Source: JAMXLO01 sp963791495
GTDB taxonomy: Bacteria; Pseudomonadota; Alphaproteobacteria; Acetobacterales; Acetobacteraceae
Length of the DNA: 64,000 nucleotides
Assembly (NCBI GenBank): GCA_963791495.1
Contig: CAWBST010000009.1
Coordinates: 414,671-478,670, forward strand
Direction of reading: 5' to 3'
The notes under the pieces are model-generated. The model saw only the letters and a list, made by a program, of their open reading frames with translations. It did not search any database and was not told the origin of the DNA. Positions within the stretch are counted from its first letter, which is position 1; each line of letters opens with the position of its first letter. Position numbers and translations under genes: made by a program. Positions 24,355-34,155 of this stretch are shown here, piece by piece.

Positions 24355-27207
24355 CTATCGCTTCATCTCGACCTCAATTGCGGCCTTCACTGCATGCCAC
24401 GACATGCCGGCATCGCGCAGCTGGATCACCATCTGATTGAGCCTAGGCATACCGCGCACCAGCTCGAGCACCTCATGAATGACGCGTGTCTCCACGGGAC
24501 CGCGTTCGCTCGCTTGCGCGATGTTCTCCTGGATTTGTTCCAGCGTGGGGCCGACATGATCCCACATGCGCCAATATAACGCCTGTTCAATCTCGCCCAC
24601 CGCCCTCGGTCGCGCGAGCAGATAGCCTTGCGCTTCATCGCAGGCATTGGCGCGAAGAAACGCGAGTTGGGTTTGTGTCTCGACACCTTCGGCGGTAACT
24701 GACTTACCGAGGCTGTGACCGAGCGAGATCATCGCCTTCACAATGGCCTTGGAGTCGTCTTCACTGTCTATATCGCGCACGAACGATCCGTCGATCTTGA
24801 TGCGGTTGAACGGGAAGCGCTTGAGGTAACCAAGGCTGGAGTAGCCGGTGCCAAAATCGTCGATGGCGAGAGTGACGCCCAACTCAGCCACTTCGTTCAG
24901 CGCCTTGGTGATAACTGCCTTTGACGGATCGAGGAACACGCTTTCGGTCACCTCCAGCTCGAGAGCGGAGGCGACGAGGTCGCTGTCAGCGAGTATTCGT
25001 TCGACCAGCTCGGCAAAATCGGGTTGACGCAGTTGAACTGCGGAAACATTGACGGCGAAACGGACATCCAGGCCTGATGCCTTCCACGCCTTTGCCTGTC
25101 TACAGGCCGTCCGCAGGACCCATTCGCCGAGCGGGACGATAAGGCCGCTTATTTCGGCTACCGGGATGAAACTGGCGGGTAACAAGTGGCCGCCGTCAGG
25201 GTGTGGCCAGCGGACCAATGCCTCGACGCTTTGCATGCTCCCGTCAGCGAGCGCGAACGTTGGCTGATAAAAGAGCTCAAGGCCGCCATGGTCGATTGCA
25301 TGGCGCAAACCGCTCTCGATGCTGAGGGTCGCCCTGAGCTCCAGGTCCATATCGCGGGAGTAAAATCGGTATTGACCGCGTCCCTCGCGCTTGGCGCGAT
25401 AGAGCGCCAGGTCGGCGTTGCGGAGCAGCAGATCGGAGTCGGCACCGTCCTGTGGGAACAGAGTGATCCCGATGCTGGTGTCGATATAGAGCTGACTGCC
25501 CTGCACGACAAACGGTCGGGTCAGTAGCTCGAGGACGGTCTGCGCCGTCACCGAGGCGTTGTCGGGATCGTTCAATTCGGTCTGTATCAGGACGAATTCG
25601 TCCCCGCCGACGCGAGCAACCGTGTCGGTCTCACGCAGTCGGCCACGGATTCGCACCGCGACCTGTTGCAGTAGCGCGTCGCCGATCCTGTGACCTAAAG
25701 AGTCGTTGACGTTCTTGAAGTGGTCGAGGTCGACCATCATCACGGCCACGCTATGATGATGCCGCCTGGCGCCAGCCAGTGCCTGGTTCAGACGGTCGTG
25801 CAGCAGCACGCGGTTTGGCAGCCCTGTCAGGGTATCATGGTGAGCCAGACGGTGAACTTCCTCCTCCGCGGTCACCCGCTCCGTGATGTCTTCCACCAGG
25901 GACAGGATTGTAACCTTGCCGCTATCCTTTAGGTGCAACGCAGAGTTATACCATTGGCAGTGACGGACTTGCCGCTGCTTGGTGTAGCATCGCAAGTTGA
26001 CGCTGTTGTGCGGGCACCGACCCTCGGCCAGGTCTAACCATGCGTCTGCCGCGCGCTGCACGTCGCCTTCGTAGATGAACCCGAACTCGTCCGCCGAACG
26101 AGCGAGGACATCGCGGTCAGTCCAGCCGAAGATCGCCTGCGCGCGACCGGACCAGCGGAACACGCGAGGTGGCTCTCCCCCCGCATAGTCTTGCTCCCAC
26201 TCGATCACAGCGAGCGGCGTATTATTGACGTGCCGATCAAGCAAGGCGAAGGCTCCTCGCAATTCCGCCTCAGCTCGCTCGCGCTCGCCTATCTCGTGAC
26301 TCATATGTCGATTCAGTTCTGCAAGTTCTCCCACACGCATCTGTAGATTGTTCGCCATTTCGTTGAACGAGTTGGCGACCGTCCCGATCTCGTCACCCGA
26401 CAATACCATCGCGCGCGCACTCAATCCTCCCATCGAGAACGACTTGGCCGCGCGAATTATGTCTGTCAGCCCGTTCTGGATGCCTCGGCTCACGGATACG
26501 GTCAGCAACAGGCCTGTCGTTTCCACAGTGAGTGCGGTTATAAAGAGTAGCTTGAGTACCACCCTCTCCAGCCAGCGGGAACCTTCACCAAGCGTGAAAG
26601 AGAACTCGTCCTCGAGCGCGGTCACCTTTTCGTTTATCGTATAAATAGACGCAAGGAGCCTGTCTATTCGGGCTTGAGACGGCGCTGGAGAATTCACCTG
26701 TTCGCGTAGTTCTCTCGCGATAGGCAGAAGCTGCATCGCGATAGCTTCCGCATCTGCCCATATGGCGATCGCCTTCCTTATGTAGGAGACATCACCAAAA
26801 TCGATGAATAGGCTTATCATCCCTTGAATATCGTCGGGATGGTTTCGTCCCTCCAAGAAACCCTGCCGTGCCACCTCCATGTTTGGAGGGTTCTTCATCA
26901 GCTCTCGTCGAGTTTTGGAATCGCCGATCGGAACCCGCATGAATTGCTCGAAGAGCTCGTAGTCCGTGTCAGCGCGCGAAACGCCATACCTGTGCAAGTG
27001 GAAGACGGCATCCTTCTCAGCCTTGGACCACAGACCTTCACCACCGACATAGGCGCGCAGAGAGGACAGTGTATTCAGAGAAAATAACAAGACGAAGAGC
27101 TCAACGCCTATCAAAAGCGCCATGGTGCCCACTGTAAAGTACAGCTTGCGGGCGATAGAGATGTCCCTGAACCACCGATATAGGTAGAGACCTTTTTCCA
27201 TCACCAT
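24355..27207 (-). CDS. Membrane GGDEF-EAL cyclic-di-GMP enzyme with HAMP and PAS domains
   Basis: 950 residues. Order: membrane helix about 22-46, periplasmic helical sensor 47-212 that I do not recognise, helix about 215-240, HAMP about 240-295, PAS about 320-445, GGDEF about 450-615 with intact GGDEF (534-538) and the inhibitory I-site RETD (525-528) five residues earlier, and EAL about 635-870 with intact EAL (662-664), 'DDFGTGYSSL' and 'AEGVET'. A 75-residue C-terminal extension follows. Both cyclase and phosphodiesterase halves look active. It would tune cyclic-di-GMP, and so motility or biofilm, to a periplasmic signal. It stands alone. Confidence 0.93.
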   Translation of the reverse strand: MVMEKGLYLYRWFRDISIARKLYFTVGTMALLIGVELFVLLFSLNTLSSLRAYVGGEGLWSKAEKDAVFHLHRYGVSRADTDYELFEQFMRVPIGDSKTRRELMKNPPNMEVARQGFLEGRNHPDDIQGMISLFIDFGDVSYIRKAIAIWADAEAIAMQLLPIARELREQVNSPAPSQARIDRLLASIYTINEKVTALEDEFSFTLGEGSRWLERVVLKLLFITALTVETTGLLLTVSVSRGIQNGLTDIIRAAKSFSMGGLSARAMVLSGDEIGTVANSFNEMANNLQMRVGELAELNRHMSHEIGERERAEAELRGAFALLDRHVNNTPLAVIEWEQDYAGGEPPRVFRWSGRAQAIFGWTDRDVLARSADEFGFIYEGDVQRAADAWLDLAEGRCPHNSVNLRCYTKQRQVRHCQWYNSALHLKDSGKVTILSLVEDITERVTAEEEVHRLAHHDTLTGLPNRVLLHDRLNQALAGARRHHHSVAVMMVDLDHFKNVNDSLGHRIGDALLQQVAVRIRGRLRETDTVARVGGDEFVLIQTELNDPDNASVTAQTVLELLTRPFVVQGSQLYIDTSIGITLFPQDGADSDLLLRNADLALYRAKREGRGQYRFYSRDMDLELRATLSIESGLRHAIDHGGLELFYQPTFALADGSMQSVEALVRWPHPDGGHLLPASFIPVAEISGLIVPLGEWVLRTACRQAKAWKASGLDVRFAVNVSAVQLRQPDFAELVERILADSDLVASALELEVTESVFLDPSKAVITKALNEVAELGVTLAIDDFGTGYSSLGYLKRFPFNRIKIDGSFVRDIDSEDDSKAIVKAMISLGHSLGKSVTAEGVETQTQLAFLRANACDEAQGYLLARPRAVGEIEQALYWRMWDHVGPTLEQIQENIAQASERGPVETRVIHEVLELVRGMPRLNQMVIQLRDAGMSWHAVKAAIEVEMKR

Positions 27208-27612
27208 CCGACCTGTATCATCCTGACTTTGCAGCGCTCATTTCGCCCTCCGCGGCGGCAGATGTCGGTTATGGGTTGATGCAAGCCCGGGAAGCATCGC
27301 CAGAGTGATACGGCGACGTCGGGTTGTTGGAACGAGCCGAGGCGGAACCGGCGTCTGAGCGATGCGAAGCACAACGGATCACCATGCAGATCATCTGATC
27401 AACCCTTGGCGACCTTCAGGACTAATTGTAAAAGTGGCGGTTCGTCGCACAAAGCCATTAACACGCTGTTGTGACATAAGTGGGGACACACTGAGTCGAG
27501 CGGGCGCAACTCATGGCACGGCGGGTGGATTTCAACCCGCCCTGCGGCAATCCCCCACAACCAGGAACGGGCGAGATTCAACCCGTGGCGGTCGAAGTCT
27601 CCCAGTGACCCG
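27208..27612. other. Intergenic stretch with one hairpin
   Basis: About 400 bases between the GGDEF-EAL gene and the FdhF-like gene. No gene is supported. GGCGGG (27520-27525) pairs with CCCGCC (27536-27541) over a 10-base loop, placed 70 bases after the FdhF-like stop on the minus strand; it could be a weak terminator. The ORF reading through 27399-27818 on the minus strand overlaps the FdhF-like gene in another frame and is a shadow. Confidence 0.4.
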
Positions 27613-29922
27613 CTAGCCGGGAGGCGCAGCTGAGGACGCCACAACCTTCCGGACGTGCACGGGGATTGACTTCGCCGCAGGCGTCTTGCTGCCCTCGGCG
27701 TAATGCCACAACGGCAGCAGCGGGTTGCATTCCGGATAGTAGCCGCCGATGCACCCCTCCGGGATGTCGTAGGGGACGACCGTGAATCCCGACATCCTGC
27801 GCTCTCTGCCGTCGTCAACCGCAGTCGTCAGCGTGACAATATCCCGGTCATCCAGCTCGAACCGCGCCATGTCGTTGCGATGCATCAGTACGACCATTCG
27901 CGTGCCATGAACGCCACGAAACCTGTCATCGTAGCCATAGACAGTGGTGTTGAACTGGTCATTGGAGCGCAGCGTAATCAACTGGACAATGTCGCGCTGC
28001 TCGGTCGCCGTGTCGATATCGGTAGCCAGAGACGGCGGCGCGATGAAATTGGCCTTGCCGGTCCCGGTGTTCCACTTCCTGTTACGGGCGCCGAGCGGCC
28101 GGTGGAAGCCGCCAGGCTGCCACATGCGGCGGCTCATGCCAGTGAACGTCTCAGGGTAGGTCTGCGCAATCGCTTCACGGATCCGCTCGTAATCGTCGAC
28201 CCAGGCATCCCAGTCGACGGTCGGATTGGCATCCAGTGTCGACTTCGCCAGCCCAGCAATGATCGCGGGCTCCGACCTAAGCTGCACGCTTGCAGGTGCG
28301 CGCCGACCCTGCGAGCCATGAAAACACCCCGTGCTATCTTCAATGGACACGGCCTGTGGACCGGTCGCCTGTTCGTCGAGTTCGGTGCGCCCGAGGCACG
28401 GCAGTATGTAGGCCGCCTGGCCATGCACGACATGGCTGCGATTGAGCTTGGTCGAGATCTGAACGGTGAGTGGTACCTTGCGCCACGCCTCCTCGTTTGC
28501 CTCCCGCTCCGGGACCGCCCGAATGAAGTTGCCGCCGAGGCCGATGAACGCATTCAGTTTGCCCTCGAGCATGGCTTCGCACGTCTCGATGGTGTTCATT
28601 CCCTGCTCGCGCGGCGGTGTAAAGCTGTACTGTTCAGCCAGTCGATCCAGCGGTGCGAGTTCGGGCTTTTCGGTGATGCCGACAGTACGTTGTCCCTGCA
28701 CGTTCGAGTGGCCACGCACAGGGCAGATGCCAGCCCCTGGCTTGCCGATATTGCCGCGCAGCAGCAGCAGGTTTGCCAGCATCTGTACGGTCTTGACACC
28801 CTTGACGTGCTGCGTGATTCCCATCCCGTAGATGACAATGACCGCGTCGGCGCGCGCATACACCAGCGCGGCGGCCTCCATCGCGTTGCGGGTCAGACCG
28901 GAGCGGCGCTCCAACGCCGCCCAATCGGCCGCGCGCGCCGCGTCCGCTAACTCCGCGAAGCCATGCGTGTGCTCGTGGATGAAGTCCCAATCCAGGACGG
29001 TCATTCCTCCATTGTGCTTCGCGTCGTCCCAGGCGATCAGCGCCTTGCACATGCCCATGACGGCAGCCATGTCGCCGCCCGTCTTGACCTGATGGAACTG
29101 GGTGCTGATGTGCGTCCGTTCCGCGAACAGCATTTCGCGCGCATTTTGTGGGTTGGTGAAGTCCTCCAGCCCGCGCTCGCGCAGCGGGTTGAACGTCACG
29201 ATGGGTACGCCGCGCCGCCGCGCCGCCTGGAGGTCGTGCAACATGCGGGGACTGTTGCTGCCCACGTTCTGGCCAAAGAAGAAGATCGCGTCCGCGCGGC
29301 GGAAATCTTCGAGCACCACTGTACCGACTGGGACGCCGAGGCTCTCCGGCAGCGCCACGGACGTCGTCTCATGGCACATGTTGGAGCAGTCCGGAAGATT
29401 GTTGGTGCCATACATGCGCGCGAAGAGCTGGTACATGTATGCCGCTTCCAACGAGGCGCGGCCGGAAGCGTAGAGCGCCACCGATTTCGGATCGAATTGG
29501 CGCAGTCGGCTACCGATATCGGCGAATGCCGTTTCCCAGGGGACCGGAACGTAGTGATCCGTCGCGCTGTCATAGCGGAGCGGGTGCGTCAGCCGGCCGG
29601 TGGACTCCAGCGCATTGTCACTCCACGACTCCAGCTCGCGGACGGTATGCTGCGCAAAGAATTCCGGTGTGGCGCGCTTCTGCGTGAGTTCCCAGGCCGT
29701 GGCTTTTGCGCCGTTCTCGCAGAACTCGAAGATGTGCGGCGATGCCGGCTTTGCCCAGGCACAGCTCGGACACGCATAGCCGCGCGGCTTGTTCTGATAC
29801 ATCAGCGTGAGGCCGGCACTGACCGGATTGCCATTTCTGGCAAAGTTCTTGGCCAGGCTCTTGACCGAACCCCAGCCACCGGCCGGAGCGTTGTAGGCGC
29901 GGAATTCCTGCCTCATCGCCAT
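27613..29922 (-). CDS. FdhF/YdeP-family molybdopterin oxidoreductase
   Basis: 769 residues. The N-terminal 'YACPSCAWAKPASPHIFEFCENG' holds a CxxC...C set unlike the four-Cys cluster of true formate dehydrogenases, as in YdeP. The Mo-bis-MGD core follows: 'NMCHETTSVALPESLGVPVGT', 'FFGQNVGSNSPRMLHDL', 'LLLLRGNIGKPGAGICPVRGHSN', and the C-terminal MopB domain around 'ITLRSNDQFNTTVYGYDDRFRGV'. E. coli YdeP is tied to acid resistance; the substrate of the family is not established. The start lies 3 bases after the ThDP-enzyme stop, so the two form an operon. An in-frame ATG at 29916 is an alternative. Confidence 0.9.
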   Translation of the reverse strand: MAMRQEFRAYNAPAGGWGSVKSLAKNFARNGNPVSAGLTLMYQNKPRGYACPSCAWAKPASPHIFEFCENGAKATAWELTQKRATPEFFAQHTVRELESWSDNALESTGRLTHPLRYDSATDHYVPVPWETAFADIGSRLRQFDPKSVALYASGRASLEAAYMYQLFARMYGTNNLPDCSNMCHETTSVALPESLGVPVGTVVLEDFRRADAIFFFGQNVGSNSPRMLHDLQAARRRGVPIVTFNPLRERGLEDFTNPQNAREMLFAERTHISTQFHQVKTGGDMAAVMGMCKALIAWDDAKHNGGMTVLDWDFIHEHTHGFAELADAARAADWAALERRSGLTRNAMEAAALVYARADAVIVIYGMGITQHVKGVKTVQMLANLLLLRGNIGKPGAGICPVRGHSNVQGQRTVGITEKPELAPLDRLAEQYSFTPPREQGMNTIETCEAMLEGKLNAFIGLGGNFIRAVPEREANEEAWRKVPLTVQISTKLNRSHVVHGQAAYILPCLGRTELDEQATGPQAVSIEDSTGCFHGSQGRRAPASVQLRSEPAIIAGLAKSTLDANPTVDWDAWVDDYERIREAIAQTYPETFTGMSRRMWQPGGFHRPLGARNRKWNTGTGKANFIAPPSLATDIDTATEQRDIVQLITLRSNDQFNTTVYGYDDRFRGVHGTRMVVLMHRNDMARFELDDRDIVTLTTAVDDGRERRMSGFTVVPYDIPEGCIGGYYPECNPLLPLWHYAEGSKTPAAKSIPVHVRKVVASSAAPPG

Positions 29923-29925
29923 GCC

Positions 29926-31713
29926 TCAGCGCCTGCCCGGCAGTAATGTGGAGAACATCTCCTTCGCCGTATCCTTGATGACGCTGCCTCGCTCGGGATC
30001 GCCATACAGTGAACCGGCGAAGGCGCGTGCCTGGGCGAGCGTGATATGCGGTGGCAGCGGCGGGACATTCGGGTCCGTGTAGGCCTCCACCACCACGGGC
30101 CGATCGGCTGCCAGTGCCTCGTCCCACACGCGCCCGACATTATCGGGATTGTCGACGAACAGACCCTTCAGTCCGATCAGGTCGGCGAAGCGTGCATACG
30201 ACACGTCGGGAATACTCTGCGATCCCATGAATTTCGGATCGCCGGCCTGGGCGCGCTGTTCCCACGTGACCTGATTGAGATCGCGATTGTTCAGCACGAG
30301 CACGACGAAGCGTGGATTGCTCCATTTCCTGCAGTACTTCGCCACGGTGATCAGCTCCGCCATGCCGTTCATCTGCATCGCGCCATCGCCGACCAGTGCG
30401 ATGACAGGCCGGTGGGGATGCGCGAACTTGGCGGCGATCGCGTAAGGCACGCCGGCACCCATGCTGGCGAGGCCACCCGACAGCGAGCACATCATGCCAC
30501 GCCGCACCCTCACATCGCGCGCGTACCAGTTGGCGACCGATCCGGAGTCGCTGGTGATGATCGCGCCCTCCGGCAGTCGCGGCGACAATTCCCAGAACAC
30601 GCGCTGCGGATTGAGCGGAACCGCCGAGTGCATCGCACGGCTCTCCAGAACCTTCCACCAATCGGCGACATTCTTCTCCACTTTCTGACGCCAGGCGCGA
30701 TCGGTCTTGTGTCGCAGCAGTGGCAGGAGTGCACCTAATGTCGACCTGCTGTCGCCGAGCAGGTTGACCTCCATCGGGTAGCGCAGGCTCAGCATGCCGG
30801 CGGAGATATCGATTTGCACGCCGCGCGCCTTGCCTTCCCTCGGCAAAAACTCGGAATAAGGAAAGCCGGAGCCGATCATCAGCAGCGTGTCGCACTCCTG
30901 CATCATCTCCCAGCTTGGCTTTGTGCCGAGCAAGCCGATCGATCCGGTGACCCACGGCAGATCATCCGGGACAACGGCCTTGCCGAGCAGCGCCTTGGCG
31001 ACGCCGGCGCCGAGTTTCTCGGCGACCTCGATCACCATATCTGTCGCATGAAGCGCGCCGGCACCGACCAGCATCGCCACCTTGCCACCAGCGTTCAGCA
31101 CATCGGCGGCACGACGCAGTTCGGTTTCGTCAGGCAGCAGGTTCGGCATCGGCGCACCGATGCCGGAGTGCACGGTACCGTGTGCGTGCGGCGCCATTTC
31201 GACCGCAGGCTCCTCCTGCAGATCGTTCGGCAGGATGATTGCCGTCACCTTGCGGTCGGACTTCGCGATGCGCATGGCGCGGTCGATGAGATGGCGGACC
31301 TGAGCCGGCGTGCTCGCCTGCTGGACGAACGCGCCGGCAACGTCCTTGAACAGACTTTGGAGGTCGGTCTCCTGCTGGTACTGCCCGCCGAGCGCGGCGC
31401 GCGCCTGCTGGCCGACGATGGCGAGAACCGGCTGATGGTCGAGCCGGGCGTCGTAAAGTCCGTTCAGCAGATGGATTGCGCCGGGACCGGAAGTGGCAAG
31501 GCAGACGCCGACTTCTCCGGTGAATTTTGCGTGCGCCGATGCCATGAAGGCTGCCATCTCCTCGTGGCGCACCTGGACGAATTCTGGATTGTTCTGCGAC
31601 CGGTCCAGGGCGCCGATGAGACCGTTGATGCCATCTCCGGGGTAGCCGAATACGCGGTTCACACCCCACTCGCGGAGACGCTGCCACAGGAAATCGCCAA
31701 CAGTATTCGCCAT
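29926..31713 (-). CDS. Thiamine diphosphate-dependent enzyme, pyruvate oxidase/decarboxylase-like
   Basis: 595 residues with the three-domain fold of POX/ALS enzymes. The catalytic Glu is in 'VQVRHEEMAAFMASAHAK', 'LATSGPGAIHLLNGLYDA' is the N-terminal family block, and the ThDP/Mg motif is 'LVGDGAMQMNGMAELITVA' ending at 'VLVLNNRD'. It should decarboxylate a 2-keto acid, releasing CO2 and an acetyl-like product, perhaps to a quinone as in PoxB. ATG 31713 opens the conserved 'MANTVGDFLWQRLREWGV'; the frame extension to 31989 is unrelated. It is transcribed first, with the FdhF-like gene 3 bases behind. Confidence 0.9.
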   Translation of the reverse strand: MANTVGDFLWQRLREWGVNRVFGYPGDGINGLIGALDRSQNNPEFVQVRHEEMAAFMASAHAKFTGEVGVCLATSGPGAIHLLNGLYDARLDHQPVLAIVGQQARAALGGQYQQETDLQSLFKDVAGAFVQQASTPAQVRHLIDRAMRIAKSDRKVTAIILPNDLQEEPAVEMAPHAHGTVHSGIGAPMPNLLPDETELRRAADVLNAGGKVAMLVGAGALHATDMVIEVAEKLGAGVAKALLGKAVVPDDLPWVTGSIGLLGTKPSWEMMQECDTLLMIGSGFPYSEFLPREGKARGVQIDISAGMLSLRYPMEVNLLGDSRSTLGALLPLLRHKTDRAWRQKVEKNVADWWKVLESRAMHSAVPLNPQRVFWELSPRLPEGAIITSDSGSVANWYARDVRVRRGMMCSLSGGLASMGAGVPYAIAAKFAHPHRPVIALVGDGAMQMNGMAELITVAKYCRKWSNPRFVVLVLNNRDLNQVTWEQRAQAGDPKFMGSQSIPDVSYARFADLIGLKGLFVDNPDNVGRVWDEALAADRPVVVEAYTDPNVPPLPPHITLAQARAFAGSLYGDPERGSVIKDTAKEMFSTLLPGRR

Positions 31714-31951
31714 GTCCGCCTCACTGCCTGGACTGTGCCCCTGCAACGCAGCGCCGGCGGGCGCGGCGCTTCGCACACGCGCATTTGCACATCGGTGGGA
31801 CAACGACACAGAGGCGACGATTATTGGGCGGCGCGCGTCAAACCTTCGGCGTCCGTTGAATTGCAGGCTTCTTGCATCTGCAACCGCTCGCCTGCGAAGA
31901 TACTGACCGGTAGAAGATGAGCCGCGACAGAGCCCGAATAAGGAACCGGCC

Positions 31952-33332
31952 ATGAGCCCATCAGGCGCCATCGCATCGGCCGAGATCACCGGCCCAATCG
32001 AACAGAGCTACCGTGAGCGCTCCGCCGCCTTCCGCGCCGCCAGCAACTCCACGCGCCTCAGTCGCACGCACTGGCACATCGCGATCGCCAATGGCCTGGG
32101 CTGGGGCTTCGACGGTATGGATGGTGTGATCTTCGCCCTGGCGACGCCTCTCGTCATCAAAGACTTCGGCGTCACGCTCCCGGAATATCGCAGCGGCCTC
32201 CAGATTGCGCTGCTGGTTGGCATTCTGGGCATGTATGTCTGGCCGTGGCTCGCCGACCGGTATGGGCGGCGCACACTGCTCGCGGTCAACATTGCGCTGT
32301 TCTCGTTGCTGATGCCGATAGCAGCGCTCACGACGACGTTCGCCGCCTTCGTCGCGGTGCGCAGTGCGATCAACTTTGCATTGAACGGCGAGTGGTCACT
32401 TGGCTCGATGCTGGTCGCCGAGACCTGGCCGGCGCATATGCGCGGCCGTGTCATCGGCATCAACCGTGGTACATGGTGCTTCGGCGCGGCACTCGCAGGC
32501 GCGATCGCCACATTCATCATAGCCGAATGGGGATGGCGCATCGCCTGCGTGGTTCCCGCTGTCGTGGCCCTGCTCGCGGTCTATGTGCGGATGGGGCTAC
32601 CGGAATCGCCCTATTGGGTGCGCCTGCAAGATCGCAAGCGACGTGTCAGGGAAGCACAGGCTGCTGGCCGCCCGTTGCTGTCGGCCGATCAGGCGTGGCT
32701 CGACAAGGCGGCGAAGATCCCCGTGCGGCAGCTCTTTCTGCCGGACATGCTCGGCAACACTGCGGCCGCGACGTTCATCGCCTGCTGCAGCACGATCATC
32801 TACGGCACGGTCGGCGGTTGGATGCCGCTATATCTCGCGCAAGAGCGGCACTGGTCGACTGCGACGTACGGCACGTTCTATATCTGGTGGGGGCTGATCG
32901 GTTTTCTCGGCCTTTTCGCGGCGGGACTGATCTCCGATCGCTTCGGCCGCAAGCCGGCATTCTACGTCATGCTGGCTGGAAGGTGCGGTCTTCCTCACCC
33001 TCTGGGTATTCGCCGAAAGCAACACGGCGCTGTGGATCTACGGATTGCTGTGGAGCATAGGCTTCCTCGGATTCTGGGCGCCGAGCATGATCCTGACGGC
33101 AGAGATCTATCCGACGCGCATCCGCGGCGTCGGCAACGGCTTCTCCTGGGCCGTCGCATGGCTGGTCGGCTTCGTGCTGTGGCCGTTCGTCACTATCGGC
33201 ATCCAGCAGAGTACGGGTTCGTTCGCCAAGGCGTTCCTGATCGTGCCGGTCGCGATGCTGCTGATGGGTGCCGGTATATGGCTGTTCACACCAGAGCACA
33301 GAGGCAAGGAGCTGGACGCAATCGCGGTCTGA
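31952..33332 (+). pseudogene. MFS transporter (sialate/aromatic-acid type), frameshifted
   Basis: About 460 residues in two frames. The first frame covers helices 1-8: 'NGLGWGFDGMDGVIFALATPLV' (DGxD motif), 'WLADRYGRRTLL', 'WPAHMRGRVIGINRGTW', to 'DRFGRKPAFYVMLA'. Near 32978 an extra base shifts the rest, 'LEGAVFLTLWVFAESNTALWIYG' split across the join and on to 'SMILTAEIYPTRIRGVGNGFSWAVAW' and 'LFTPEHRGKELDAIAV', into another frame ending at 33332. The two halves fit one transporter perfectly apart from that base, so either the gene died recently or the assembly has an indel. The apparent frame up to 33352 is not the real end. Confidence 0.85.
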
Positions 33333-33348
33333 CGCGGGTGATGGTTGT

Positions 33349-34149
33349 ATGAACCGCACAGCGAGCTGCTGCCTCTTTGCGGCGATTATCGCGCTGACGA
33401 TTGCCTCGGCGTCGTTGGGCGGATGTGCCGAAGCGCAACCGGCATTGGTCGCGCAACAGCAGGCGGCGGCCCACGCGCCGGCAAACGGCAAACGCCTGTT
33501 CTATATCGGTCTTGCGCTCTATTCCGAATCCTGGGCAGAGAACGACGTCGTCGAGCTGGCCGGCAGGCTGGGACACGCGAGCAAGTACCGCGTCGTGCCG
33601 ATGATCGCCAGCAACGTCACATCGGCGCAGAGGCTCTACCCCATTGCCGACGACGCCGCGATTGCGGCGCTGGTGGGTACCGCGGCCGAGCGCGCAGGAG
33701 CGGACGACATCGTATTTGTGGACATCAGCTCTCATGGCGCACGCCAGGTGCTGGCACGCAAGGTCGGCAACAACGTGCCTACTGCTTTGCCGTCACGCGA
33801 GCTCGCACGCAAGCTCGCCCCGCTTGTGGGACACCCAACGGTGATCATCATCTCCGCCTGCTATTCGGGGTCTCTGATCGGTGATCTGCGTGCGCCCGAG
33901 CGCATCATCATCACCGCGGCGCGGGCGGACCGCAGTTCGTTCGGCTGCGCGCCAGGCAACCGCCATACGTTCTTCGGCGAGGCCGAACTGCATGCCTTCG
34001 GCCAGCAGAACCGGAGCCTGCATCAGGCCTTTGTCACTATTCGCGACGATGTGGCGCGGATGGAATTGGAGCAGCGGGTCAGACCATCCGAACCACAGGT
34101 CTCGGTCGGCGCAGATGTCGCGGATCTCTACGACGCGCCATTATTCTAA
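33349..34149 (+). CDS. C13-family peptidase (legumain/caspase-like) lipoprotein
   Basis: 266 residues. The N-terminus is a lipoprotein signal with lipobox 'SLGGC', so the enzyme should be membrane-anchored in the envelope. The His-Cys dyad of C13 peptidases is clear: 'DIVFVDISSHGARQVL' and 'VIIISACYSGSLIGDL'. The front 'RLFYIGLALYSESWAENDVVELAGRL' is also typical. Eukaryotic relatives are legumain and GPI transamidase; bacterial ones are little studied. ATG 33349 opens the signal. It lies alone after the broken MFS gene. Confidence 0.85.
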   Translation: MNRTASCCLFAAIIALTIASASLGGCAEAQPALVAQQQAAAHAPANGKRLFYIGLALYSESWAENDVVELAGRLGHASKYRVVPMIASNVTSAQRLYPIADDAAIAALVGTAAERAGADDIVFVDISSHGARQVLARKVGNNVPTALPSRELARKLAPLVGHPTVIIISACYSGSLIGDLRAPERIIITAARADRSSFGCAPGNRHTFFGEAELHAFGQQNRSLHQAFVTIRDDVARMELEQRVRPSEPQVSVGADVADLYDAPLF

Positions 34150-34155
34150 ACTGAG

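Noticed and set aside
27399..27818. A 139-residue minus-strand ORF before the FdhF-like gene end
   Set aside because: It overlaps the real gene in another frame for most of its length and has no family match.
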